Assembly (NCBI RefSeq): GCF_016428755.1
Contig: NZ_JAELTI010000040.1
Location: 1 to 42,804 of the forward strand
Direction: 5' to 3'
DNA: 42,804 nucleotides
Origin: Allobosea sp. ASV33
GTDB lineage: Bacteria; Pseudomonadota; Alphaproteobacteria; Rhizobiales; Beijerinckiaceae
Shown here: positions 1 through 7,769 of the stretch, one piece after another
Layout of the letters: each line of letters starts with the position of its first letter
How positions within the stretch are numbered: the stretch's first letter is position 1
The notes under the pieces: model-generated
What the model saw: the letters and a program-made list of their open reading frames with translations, nothing else
The model's database searches: none
Told to the model about the DNA's origin: nothing
Translations under genes and position numbers: made by a program

Positions 1-1251
1 CGTGATGTCGTAATGGGCGCGGTAGGCGGTGTAGGCCTCGCGGGCTTCCGAGCGGATGTTGACCGCCTTCTCCGCCAGCCTGTTGGCGGCCTGCAGATAG
101 GTCTGCTCGGCGAGCGCGACCTTGGACTGGCCGAAATCGTAGATCGGGATGTCGATCTCGAGTTCCAGCGTCCGGCTGCGGCTGCTCTCGCGCTCGACAT
201 GGCCGTGGTCGTTGATGCTGCGGCCACGGTCGTAGGTGCTTCGGCCGAGCAGGTCGATGTCGTTGACGAAGCGTGTCGCCTGGGTGAGGCCGAGCGACTT
301 GGCGAGTGTGTCGAGTTCGGCCCGCGCGATCCGGAGATCGACGCGCTTGCGCAAGGCCTCGGCCTCGATTGCCTTGACCGATTGCAGGCGTGGCAAGGGC
401 GGGAGGCTGCCGACGCGGAATGTCAGGTCGTCGCCCCAGAGGCCGAGCTGGCGAATGAGCCGCTCGCGCTCCTGGCGCTGCTGCTGGCGGGCCTGCGCGA
501 GCTGCACGGTGAGTTCCGCCTCGAAGGCGAATTCGCGGGCCTGGTCGATCTTGTTGACGCCGCCGGATTCGCCGAGCCGCTTGAGCAGTTCGGAGGCCGC
601 ATCGGCGGAGCTTTTCGCCTCCTGATAGAAGGAAACCTGCGCGTTGGCGGCGGCTGCGCGATAGTACTGGCGGCGGGTATCGGCCGCGAGCTTCAGCACC
701 GCCTCGGCCGTCCGCATCTTTGCGGTCTGAAAGCGGTCGCGGGCAATCTCGGCCCGTGCCGGCAGGGTCGCGAGCGCCAGCAGACTGCCGACGATCTGGC
801 GCTCGATCTCGACCTCGAAGCGGCCGGAGAGCTTGGAGATGCCGAGGCGCGGATTGGGCGGCAGGCTCGCCGCGACCATCTGCGCCTCGGCCATGCCAAG
901 CTCGTTGAAGGCGGCCTGCAAACCGCGATTGTTGAGCAGCGCGACCTGCACCGCCGCATCCGCCGTCAATGGCTTGCGCAGGAGCTGGTCGACGCGTCCC
1001 TTGGCGGTGAGCGCAGCCTGATCGCCATCGATCTTGGCGACATCCTTGCCGATATCGGCGTAAGTCGCGCTCTGGATAGCGCCCATGCCGCCATCAGCCG
1101 AAAAGCTCGCACAGCCGCCGAGCAGCGCGGTTGTGCCGGCGAGCAGGGCCCAGCGCAGCAGGTGGCGTGCCTGCGGAGCGCGAGAAGCGGTCGAGGCCGG
1201 CCTTTCGGCGGTCGTGGGCAAAGGCTGGGCGAGCACGTTGGGCAGGGTCAT
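1..1251 (-). CDS. TolC-family outer-membrane efflux lipoprotein, 3' end outside window
   Basis: Outer-membrane channel component of a tripartite efflux or export system. The minus-strand frame is open from ATG at 1251 to the window edge (417 codons, no stop), so the C-terminus is missing; family members are usually about 450-500 residues. A hydrophobic stretch ends in a lipobox (LLGGC, Cys47), predicting a lipid-anchored protein. The rest is helical and repetitive, with OEP-type segments such as ALLNNRGLQAAFNELG, AQFxxA-like heptads and a second copy near LRIARAELDTLAKSLG. The ATG overlaps the stop of the small lipoprotein gene (ATGA), so the two are translationally coupled. In rhizobia similar lipoprotein/TolC pairs lie beside multicopper oxidases; a copper role here is only an inference, and the next gene is outside the window. 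Confidence 0.88.
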   Translation of the reverse strand, partial: MTLPNVLAQPLPTTAERPASTASRAPQARHLLRWALLAGTTALLGGCASFSADGGMGAIQSATYADIGKDVAKIDGDQAALTAKGRVDQLLRKPLTADAAVQVALLNNRGLQAAFNELGMAEAQMVAASLPPNPRLGISKLSGRFEVEIERQIVGSLLALATLPARAEIARDRFQTAKMRTAEAVLKLAADTRRQYYRAAAANAQVSFYQEAKSSADAASELLKRLGESGGVNKIDQAREFAFEAELTVQLAQARQQQRQERERLIRQLGLWGDDLTFRVGSLPPLPRLQSVKAIEAEALRKRVDLRIARAELDTLAKSLGLTQATRFVNDIDLLGRSTYDRGRSINDHGHVERESSRSRTLELEIDIPIYDFGQSKVALAEQTYLQAANRLAEKAVNIRSEAREAYTAYRAHYDIT

Positions 1252-1466
1252 GGTTTCGGCCCGACCTGGCGGTTGAGCTCGCGCCAGTCCTTGGGGTCGG
1301 TTGGTCGCAGGGTCGCAGCGCCTGCCGTCACGCTGCCATATGCGACGGCGGGAACACGGATGTCGGGGTCAGCGGGCCGGGCCAGATGGTCCGGAACGGT
1401 GATGTTCGAGCAGGCTGCGAGTGCCAGACCGATCGCCGCCAGGAACGGCACCTTCTTCAACCTCAC
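1248..1466 (-). CDS. Small lipoprotein upstream of TolC
   Basis: A 72-residue predicted lipoprotein. The N-terminus has basic residues (MRLKK), a short hydrophobic core and a lipobox LAAC (Cys19), so the mature part is only about 53 residues, ending in a Pro/Arg/Trp-containing segment (PTDPKDWRELN). The chosen start is GTG at 1466, preceded by a GGGGAG ribosome-binding site. The stop overlaps the tolC-like ATG in an ATGA junction, so it belongs to the same operon. Function is unknown. Its conserved position ahead of a TolC protein suggests an accessory part of the same outer-membrane system. It is divergent from the two-component system at 1618-3779, which may control it. Confidence 0.72.
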   Translation of the reverse strand: MRLKKVPFLAAIGLALAACSNITVPDHLARPADPDIRVPAVAYGSVTAGAATLRPTDPKDWRELNRQVGPKP

Positions 1467-1617
1467 GACTCAGGCTCCCCCGTTTTCGGTGGAGCAGGGG
1501 TAGCAACGCCGCTCGGCGGGCGTCCGTTACAAATTGTTTCAAACCGGGGCGGGTCGCGGCGCCGCGGGCGCGCTATTGTCCGCCGCGACGGATGAGGAGA
1601 GCCCAGGCTCGCAAGGC

Positions 1618-2412
1618 ATGGACAGTTCAGGCGACGCCCAGCATGAAATCGAGAAGCCGCCCGTCGCGCCGCTTGCCGACGATCACGGCCATATCCTGGT
1701 GGTGGATGACGATCCGCAGATCAGGCTCCTCGTCGCGCGCTTCCTGCAGCGCTACGGCTATCGCGTGACCGGCGCGCCGGACGGCCGCGCCATGATGGAG
1801 GCGCTGATGCACAGCGCCGTCGACCTGATCGTCCTCGACCTGATGCTGCCCGCGCGCTCCGGCGTCGAACTGTGCCGCGATGTGCGCGCGACCTCCCAGG
1901 TTCCGATCGTGATGCTGACGGCACGGACCGAGGAAAGCGACCGCATCACCGGCCTCGAAGGCGGCGCGGACGACTATGTCACCAAGCCCTTCAGCCCGCG
2001 CGAATTGCTGGCCCGCATCCGGGCGCTGCTGCGCCGGGCGCGGGCCGGGCAAGGCGCGACCGTTTCTCAGGCGAGCCGGTTCGTGACCTTCGACGGCTGG
2101 CGCATGGACCTCCGGCGCCGGGAGCTGCAATCTCCGGCCGGGACATTGATCGATCTCTCGACCGGAGAGTTCGATCTGCTCGTCGTCTTCGTCGAGCATG
2201 CCAACCATATCCTGTCCCGCGAGGCGCTGATGCAGTTCGCCAAGGCGCGGACGAGCGACGATCCGTTCGACCGGACGATCGACGTCCAGATCAGCCGCCT
2301 GCGCCGCAAGCTGGAGGCCGATGCGGGCGGCGGCCAACTGATCAAGACCGTTCGCGGTGCTGGCTATCTGTTCGCCGCGACGATCGGGCACGAGGAAGGA
2401 CCGTCCGCTTGA
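1618..2412 (+). CDS. OmpR-family two-component response regulator
   Basis: Transcription regulator of the OmpR/PhoB type, 264 residues from ATG 1618. The receiver domain (about 25-140) has the acidic pair VVDDD, the phosphoacceptor Asp74 in LIVLDLMLP, the Thr of MLTAR and the Lys of TKPF. The C-terminal winged helix (about 165-260) ends with the family hallmark TVRGAGYLF. An in-frame upstream start at 1534 would add 28 residues of low-complexity sequence and is less likely; no strong ribosome-binding site decides the matter. The stop overlaps the TTG start of the kinase gene, so the two form an operon. Probable target: the divergent lipoprotein/TolC genes and itself (inference from position). 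Confidence 0.9.
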   Translation: MDSSGDAQHEIEKPPVAPLADDHGHILVVDDDPQIRLLVARFLQRYGYRVTGAPDGRAMMEALMHSAVDLIVLDLMLPARSGVELCRDVRATSQVPIVMLTARTEESDRITGLEGGADDYVTKPFSPRELLARIRALLRRARAGQGATVSQASRFVTFDGWRMDLRRRELQSPAGTLIDLSTGEFDLLVVFVEHANHILSREALMQFAKARTSDDPFDRTIDVQISRLRRKLEADAGGGQLIKTVRGAGYLFAATIGHEEGPSA

Positions 2413-3779
2413 CGAGGTTGCTCGGACGCTTCTGGCCCGACACGGTGGCAAGCCGCGCGATCCTGATCCTGGTCGCGGCGCTGCTCGCTTTCCATCTGCT
2501 CGGCTACTGGGCCTTCCGCGTCGGCGTGGAGAGCTTCGCGTCGGCCGGGCGTGACGGCAGCCTCGCCGAGCGCATCGTCTCGATCAAGCGTGCGATCGCG
2601 AGCCTGCCGGACGGCGCCGAGCGCGATCGCGTCGCGCATGACCTGTCGAGCGCCAGCCTCGACGTGCACTGGAGCAAGGGAAGCCTCGTGCTCGGGAGCA
2701 CCCCGGCCACCGAACGGACGCGCGCGCTGGAAGCGCGGCTGCGACAGTTCGCGCCCGATCTCGCCGCCGAATCCGTCCGCGTCGGGCCGGCGGATGAGGG
2801 GGCGGCCGCAACGGGCGCGGACGAGGCCGACAGGCACATGATGCTGGTCTCGATCCGGCTCGATGACGGCAGCTGGGTCAATTTCTCCTCGTCCACGCTC
2901 GGCGCCACGCAGCATCCGGACTGGAGCCTGACCGCGATCATGATCTGTTTCGCGGTCGGGATCGTCGTCGTCGCGCTGCTATTGCTGCGTTGGGCGACCC
3001 GGCCGCTGCGGGACCTGGCTGTTGCGGCCGAGCGCTTCAGCCTGGATCAGGCGCCGCAACCCCTGCCGGAGGACGGCCCGGCCGAAGTGCGCCGCGCCGC
3101 GCGGGCCTTCAACACCATGCGCGAACGCATCCAGCGGCTCGTCACCGAGCGGATGCAGGCGATGGCAGCCGTCTCGCACGACCTGCGCACACCGATCACC
3201 CGATTGCGACTACGCTCCGAACTCCTCGACGACGACGCGACCCGGCGCCTCATCGATGCCGATCTCGGCGAGATGGAGGAGATGATCGATTCGACGCTGG
3301 AATATCTGCGCGGCGGCATTTCTCGCGAAGCGCTCCGGCCGATCGATCTCGCCTCGGTGATCGAGACCATCGTCGACGAACACCTCGACCAGGGACACAA
3401 GGTCAGCCTGTCGGGCCTGAATTCGGCTCCGATTCTCGGGCGCGTCCTGCCGCTGAAGCGCGCCTTCTCGAACATCATCGGCAACGCGGTCAAATACGGC
3501 GGATCGGCCAGCGTCGCGATCGTCGAAGCCGGTAGCCATGTCGTCGTCACCGTCGAGGACGAGGGGCCGGGCATCGCGCCGGCCGAGATGGAGCGTGTCT
3601 TCCATCCCTTCGTGCGGCTGGAGGAGTCGCGCGGCCGCGAGACCGGTGGCTCGGGGCTCGGCCTCACCATCGCCCAGGCGGTCACCCGGTCGCATGATGG
3701 GACGGTCGTGCTGGAAAACCGGGCCGAAGGAGGGCTTCGCGTCGCCGTGTCCTTACCGAAGCTTGGTGATGGTGCGTGA
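2409..3779 (+). CDS. Sensor histidine kinase, EnvZ-like
   Basis: Membrane sensor kinase, 456 residues if it begins at TTG 2409, which overlaps the regulator's stop (TTGA). No ATG or GTG lies nearby in frame, so the TTG start is chosen by coupling. TM1 is about residues 15-36, a periplasmic sensor of roughly 140 residues follows, then TM2 (about 178-198), HAMP (starting RWATRPLRDLA), a HisKA box with phosphoacceptor His257 in VSHDLRTPITRL, and an HATPase domain with N box (NIIGNAVKYGG), G1 (DEGPGIAP) and G2 (GSGLGLTIA). It should phosphorylate the upstream OmpR-type partner. The periplasmic domain shows no recognisable ligand motif. Confidence 0.9.
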   Translation: MTRLLGRFWPDTVASRAILILVAALLAFHLLGYWAFRVGVESFASAGRDGSLAERIVSIKRAIASLPDGAERDRVAHDLSSASLDVHWSKGSLVLGSTPATERTRALEARLRQFAPDLAAESVRVGPADEGAAATGADEADRHMMLVSIRLDDGSWVNFSSSTLGATQHPDWSLTAIMICFAVGIVVVALLLLRWATRPLRDLAVAAERFSLDQAPQPLPEDGPAEVRRAARAFNTMRERIQRLVTERMQAMAAVSHDLRTPITRLRLRSELLDDDATRRLIDADLGEMEEMIDSTLEYLRGGISREALRPIDLASVIETIVDEHLDQGHKVSLSGLNSAPILGRVLPLKRAFSNIIGNAVKYGGSASVAIVEAGSHVVVTVEDEGPGIAPAEMERVFHPFVRLEESRGRETGGSGLGLTIAQAVTRSHDGTVVLENRAEGGLRVAVSLPKLGDGA

Positions 3780-3983
3780 GCCGACGCAGGCCATGCTGGC
3801 CGCGATCTGAAGGAGTGAGCCATATCAGATCGAGCCTGCGGCATCGGGGTCTTGACCGGGGCGATCCGATAACAGTCGACCTTCCGCGCTTTTATGGCGA
3901 TGCTGACCGAAGCCATGCAGGCGAGACAAGGCATAGCCCCCCGGCTGTGCAGCGATCAGACCGATATCGGACGAGCTACCATC

Positions 3984-5597
3984 ATGACATTGCGATTGAA
4001 TCGGTTTTCGACGCTCGCCTTCTGCCTTCTCGTCGCGGTTGTGACCGTTCCTCTGGCCTTCCGATATCAATGGCTCTGGCTGCCAGCCCTCGTCGCCGCG
4101 GGCCTGACGCTGGTCGGCCTATGGGATCTCGTCCAAAGCGAACACGCGATCCGGCGCAACTATCCGGTGATCGGCCATATCCGCTGGTTCGCCGAGCTGA
4201 TCCGCCCGGAGCTGCGCCAATATCTGTTCGAGGCCGACGAGGAAGCGGCGCCGTTTTCGCGGTCGCAGCGCTCGCTGGTCTATCGCCGTGCCAAGGGGAT
4301 CGCCGGCGATCACCCGTTCGGCACCCTGCTGGACGTCTATCGCGACGGCTACGAGTTCATCAGCCACTCGACGCGACCGAAACCGGTATCGGATCCCGAA
4401 AGCTTTCGGATCGTCATCGGCAACGATCAATGCCTGCAACCTTACTCGGCCTCCATCTTCAACATCTCCGCCATGAGCTTCGGCTCGCTCTCCGCAAACG
4501 CGATCCGTGCCCTCAATACCGGCGCTCGCCTGGGCAAGTTCAGCCATGACACGGGCGAAGGCAGCATCAGCCCCTATCATCGCGAAGGCGGCGGAGACAT
4601 CGTCTGGGAGGTTGCCAGCGGCTATTTCGGTTGCCGCGACGATCAGGGACGCTTCGACCCCGATCGCTTCGCGCGGCAGGCAGCGTCCCCCCAGGTGAAG
4701 ATGATCGAGATCAAGCTCAGTCAGGGTGCCAAGCCCGGGCATGGCGGCATTTTGCCGGCGCCGAAAGTGTCGGCGGAGATCGCCGAAACGCGCGGTGTCC
4801 CTGTCGGGCAGGACTGTGTTTCGCCCCCGAGCCACAGCGCTTTCTCGACACCGCTCGAAATGATGAGCTTTATCGCGCAACTGCGAACCCTTTCCGGCGG
4901 GAAGCCTGTCGGATTCAAGCTCTGCCTCGGCCATCCCTGGGAGTTCATGGGCATGGTCAAGGCCATGCTCGCGAGCGGCATCGTGCCCGATTTCATCGTC
5001 GTCGACGGCGCTGAGGGCGGCACCGGCGCCGCGCCGGTCGAATTCAGCGATCATATCGGCCTGCCGATGCGCGAGGGCCTGCTGTTCGTTCATAACGTGC
5101 TGGTGGGTGCGGGGCTGCGCGACAAGGTCAGGATCGGGGTTGCGGGGCGCATCGTCAGCGCTTTCGACATCGCCAGCGCCCTGGCGATCGGCGCCGACTG
5201 GACGAATGCGGCCCGGGGTTTCATGTTCGCGCTGGGGTGTGTCCAGTCCCTCTCCTGCAACACCAATCGCTGCCCGACCGGCATCGCGACGCAGGACAAG
5301 GTCCGGCAGCGGGCTCTGGTCGTCCCGGACAAGGCGCAGCGGGTCCACCTTTTTCACGCCAATACCGTCAAGGCCCTGGCGGACATGCTGGCGGCGGCCG
5401 GCCTTTCGCATCCCTCCGAGCTCGGCCCGCACCATCTCGTGCGCCGCGTCAGCGCCACGGAAATCCGGATGTTCTCCGATCTCCATGTCTTCCTCGAGCC
5501 GGGCGAATTGCTGACGGGGGCATGCGAGCATGCCTTCTATCGTCGCAACTGGGACATGGCCCAGGCAGAAAGCTTCGACCGCCTCCCATCGCAATAG
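3984..5597 (+). CDS. FMN-binding glutamate synthase-related protein
   Basis: Glutamate-synthase-like (GltB central/FMN domain) oxidoreductase, 537 residues from ATG 3984. Two hydrophobic segments (about 9-45) anchor the N-terminus, a feature of the stand-alone FMN-binding glutamate synthase family rather than of the large GltB subunit. The FMN barrel carries the motif GGTGAAPVEFSDH, and a 3Fe-4S ligand set C-x5-C-x4-C at Cys419, Cys425 and Cys430 (within CNTNRCPTGIATQD). It lacks the glutaminase domain, so ammonia-dependent glutamate synthesis or another FMN reaction is possible; the physiological reaction of this family is poorly defined. An in-frame ATG at 3894 would add 30 polar residues before the membrane segment and is less likely. 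It appears monocistronic. Confidence 0.85.
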   Translation: MTLRLNRFSTLAFCLLVAVVTVPLAFRYQWLWLPALVAAGLTLVGLWDLVQSEHAIRRNYPVIGHIRWFAELIRPELRQYLFEADEEAAPFSRSQRSLVYRRAKGIAGDHPFGTLLDVYRDGYEFISHSTRPKPVSDPESFRIVIGNDQCLQPYSASIFNISAMSFGSLSANAIRALNTGARLGKFSHDTGEGSISPYHREGGGDIVWEVASGYFGCRDDQGRFDPDRFARQAASPQVKMIEIKLSQGAKPGHGGILPAPKVSAEIAETRGVPVGQDCVSPPSHSAFSTPLEMMSFIAQLRTLSGGKPVGFKLCLGHPWEFMGMVKAMLASGIVPDFIVVDGAEGGTGAAPVEFSDHIGLPMREGLLFVHNVLVGAGLRDKVRIGVAGRIVSAFDIASALAIGADWTNAARGFMFALGCVQSLSCNTNRCPTGIATQDKVRQRALVVPDKAQRVHLFHANTVKALADMLAAAGLSHPSELGPHHLVRRVSATEIRMFSDLHVFLEPGELLTGACEHAFYRRNWDMAQAESFDRLPSQ

Positions 5598-5610
5598 GCC
5601 GCCCTGCGCC

Positions 5611-5700
5611 CTAAGGCGACGAGAAGGGCTCCGGCAGCCGGCGATCGTTGAACCGGTCGACCCAGGTCGGCTTGGCGAGCTCGACGCACCGCCACGGTCG
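5611..5700 (-). pseudogene. IS3-family transposase C-terminal remnant
   Basis: About 29 minus-strand codons before a TAG read RPWRCVELAKPTWVDRFNDR followed by RLPEPFSSP. This resembles the integrase-core end of IS3-type OrfB transposases (typical form: ...WRSxExVExATLxWVDWFNNRRLLEPIG...). Nothing upstream on this strand continues the domain and no inverted repeats are visible, so only a decayed tip survives. It abuts an MFS remnant on the other strand, consistent with an old insertion and deletion. The match is by eye to a short, degenerate stretch. Confidence 0.6.
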
Positions 5701-5702
5701 CT

Positions 5703-5849
5703 CCTCCCGGCTCGCAGAATGTGCCGCTGATCGTGTGGACCATCGCCTTCGCGGTCTGCGCGGTCGCTGCTGCCGCCGCCTGGTCTGCGCGTGAAACCTA
5801 CCGCGTCCAGATGAGCGATCTGGGCAATCCCGATGCGGTTCCGGTCCGC
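5703..5849 (+). pseudogene. MFS transporter C-terminal remnant
   Basis: An open stretch reading GSQNVPLIVWTIAFAVCA, then a run of Ala/Trp and SARETYRVQMSDLGNPDAVPV. It looks like the last transmembrane helix and cytoplasmic tail of a metabolite:proton symporter of the major facilitator superfamily. There is no upstream transporter body, only the transposase remnant, so this is a truncated fragment and not a small gene. The next conserved sequence, an AraC-like fragment, is in another frame. Confidence 0.6.
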
Positions 5850-5862
5850 GTTGCCAATCTAG

Positions 5863-6030
5863 ATCATCCACCAGCGCGTGATGGCCGAGGCGCAGCGCTG
5901 GCTGCTCAAAATGACGGCTCCCGTCGGCTCGATCGCGGACGCGTCGGGCTTCAGGGATATCAGCTCCGTGGCGCCGCTTGTTTCGCGCGAATTCGCAAAG
6001 GGGGCTCGAAGGAATGGATACCTGCTCGGC
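5863..6030 (+). pseudogene. AraC-family regulator C-terminal remnant
   Basis: Directly after an in-frame TAG, the sequence reads VMAEAQRWLLKMTAPVGSIA, then DASGFRDISSVAPLVSREFAK. This matches the second helix-turn-helix of AraC/GlxA-type regulators (typical A..LL..T...V..IA...GF.D.S.F.R.F.R.FG). The N-terminal sensing domain and first helix are absent, and the frame runs on without a plausible end. I read it as a decayed fragment. Confidence 0.55.
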
Positions 6031-6067
6031 AACCGATACCGCCAAACTGGACATCGCACCTGTTCGC

Positions 6068-6739
6068 TTAGAGACAGGAGGAGATCGCTTCGAGCTGAAA
6101 GCCTAGCGCTGATCCACGCGCCGGAAAGCGGCCGTCCAATGCCGATGTCCCGATGGTAAATCCGGCGGCACCCGCCCGGCGTACCGCCTCGATCTGCGCG
6201 GGCTGGTCGATCGAGCCTGCGATGATCACGGGCTTGTCCGTCGCTCCGCAGACGGCCGTCATCAGCGCCGGAACATCGACGGCGGAACGATAGGCTAGGA
6301 GATCGAGCCCTGCGACGCCGGCTCGGCTCGCAAGCGCGCGGGCACTGGCGGCGATTTCGGCGATCGAGCCGTTCAGGACGCTCGGATGGCCCGTAACCCG
6401 CCCCGGAAAGGGATAGTAGCGGATGCCGGTGTCCTGAAGCAGGGGCAGGACATCATCGACATGCGTTCCACCCAGCAGGTGATCGACGCCGATATCGATG
6501 GCCGCACGTACCGACATGATCTCGCTTGCACGGTCCAGCGAGACGACTTCGAGATAGCTCGATGCACCACCGGCCTTGATCGCGCGGCTGAGATTCCTGA
6601 GCTCGGCAATGGGCACTCCGACATCCTTGAAGCCGATATGCCGGACGCCCGCGGCGAGCGCGGTCTCCAGGTGGCCGGCGGCGCCAGGCACCGTCCGGTC
6701 GTTGCGTGTCAGCATGAAGATGAAATCGAGGTCAGCCAT
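6068..6739 (-). CDS. Unassigned phosphate-binding TIM-barrel protein
   Basis: A 223-residue cytoplasmic protein with an alternating beta/alpha pattern of a TIM barrel. The C-terminal strands KPVIIAGSID and AGFTIGTSALDG fit the phosphate-binding motif of HisA/TrpF/KGPDC-type barrels, so a phosphorylated substrate is likely. The N-terminus (LDFIFMLTRNDRTVP) and HIGFKDVG could hold catalytic acids and a lysine. Its ATG overlaps the end of the pdxA2-like gene by 8 nt, making it the last gene of the kinase/dehydrogenase operon. I cannot name its reaction: the known D-threonate and erythronate routes (kinase then PdxA2) need no such enzyme after DHAP formation, so an epimerase, isomerase or aldolase step is only a guess. 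Confidence 0.8.
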   Translation of the reverse strand: MADLDFIFMLTRNDRTVPGAAGHLETALAAGVRHIGFKDVGVPIAELRNLSRAIKAGGASSYLEVVSLDRASEIMSVRAAIDIGVDHLLGGTHVDDVLPLLQDTGIRYYPFPGRVTGHPSVLNGSIAEIAASARALASRAGVAGLDLLAYRSAVDVPALMTAVCGATDKPVIIAGSIDQPAQIEAVRRAGAAGFTIGTSALDGRFPARGSALGFQLEAISSCL

Positions 6740-7769
6740 CGCGACGATCCTGGTCAGGCGTGGCCGCGAGGCGGCACGCATAGTCGAAAGCGGTTTCCAG
6801 ACTGGCGGGATCAGCGATTCCTCGCCCAGCAATGTCGAAAGCCGTGCCGTGATCCGGGCTCGTGCGGACGAAGGGCAGACCGAGCGTGATATTGGCGCCG
6901 CGGTCGAGCCCGAGATATTTGACCGGAATGAGCCCTTGATCATGGTACTGGGCGACGACAACATCAAACCGGCCGGTGCGCGCCTGCATGAAAACGGTGT
7001 CGCCGGGCCAGGGGCCACTTGCATCGATCCCTTCGAGCTGCGCTGCCCTGACGGCCGGTGCGATAATCTCACGCTCCTCGAACCCGAACAGTCCGCCTTC
7101 GCCGGCATGCGGATTGAGACCAGCGACCGCGATGCGCGGAGCGGCGATGCCGAGGGCCCGCCCGCCTTGATGGGCCAAACGGATCGCCGACATTTGCGCC
7201 GCGAAATCGCCCCGCCCGATCGCCTCGCGCAGCGAACAATGGATGGTGACGAGCACCGTTCGGATTTCGTCGTTCACAAGCATCATGGCTACACGGCCTG
7301 CGCCGCCCCGCTCGGCCAGGATTTCCGTATGACCTGGATACTTGAAACCCGCAGCGGCCAGCGATTCCTTATGGATCGGGGCGGTGACGATTCCCGCGAC
7401 CTGATCCTCCCTGGCGAGATCGATCGCCATGGCGATCGCAGCGAACGCGGCCTTGCCGCTCTCGGCGCTGACAGTCCCGAGAGTTGGGAGCACCTCAAGA
7501 TGGGAGGATGCGATGATATCGATCGTACCCTGCTCGAAACGAGCCTCGCCAACCCTTGCGACGGTCCGAAGCCGGGGTGCGTCATGCCGCGACTGCAGAG
7601 CATGGCGCATGACCAACGGATCACCGACGACGAGGGCAGGCTGCACCCCGCCTTGGGCGAATGCCGCGGCATCGACCATCCGCCGGGCGAAAAATTTCGC
7701 CGTGATCTCTGGGCCGATGCCGGACGGGTCCCCCATGGTGATCGCAATGGGCAAAGCTGGAGACCTCAT
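6732..7769 (-). CDS. pdxA2: PdxA2-type 4-phosphoerythronate/threonate dehydrogenase
   Basis: NAD-dependent oxidative decarboxylase of the PdxA family, 345 residues, close to the usual 330-350. Visible motifs are GDPSGIGPE at the N-terminus, the metal-ligand region GLNPHAGEGG and YHDQGLIPVK. In vitamin B6 synthesis PdxA oxidises 4-phosphohydroxy-L-threonine. When paired with a DUF1537 kinase, as here, the PdxA2 branch oxidises 4-phospho-threonate or -erythronate and yields dihydroxyacetone phosphate. The ATG overlaps the kinase stop (ATGA) and its own stop overlaps the TIM-barrel start, so three genes are coupled. The operon context favours the catabolic role over B6 synthesis. Confidence 0.9.
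   Translation of the reverse strand: MRSPALPIAITMGDPSGIGPEITAKFFARRMVDAAAFAQGGVQPALVVGDPLVMRHALQSRHDAPRLRTVARVGEARFEQGTIDIIASSHLEVLPTLGTVSAESGKAAFAAIAMAIDLAREDQVAGIVTAPIHKESLAAAGFKYPGHTEILAERGGAGRVAMMLVNDEIRTVLVTIHCSLREAIGRGDFAAQMSAIRLAHQGGRALGIAAPRIAVAGLNPHAGEGGLFGFEEREIIAPAVRAAQLEGIDASGPWPGDTVFMQARTGRFDVVVAQYHDQGLIPVKYLGLDRGANITLGLPFVRTSPDHGTAFDIAGRGIADPASLETAFDYACRLAATPDQDRRDG

Noticed and set aside
13..1503. Long plus-strand open frame of 496 codons over the TolC gene
   Set aside because: Its product is Leu/Ala/Gly/Arg-rich without domains; the minus strand encodes a clear TolC-family lipoprotein that runs off the edge.
3852..3873. TTGACC...GATAAC as a sigma-70 promoter for the glutamate synthase-like gene
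   Set aside because: The spacer is only 10 bp, far from the usual 16-18.
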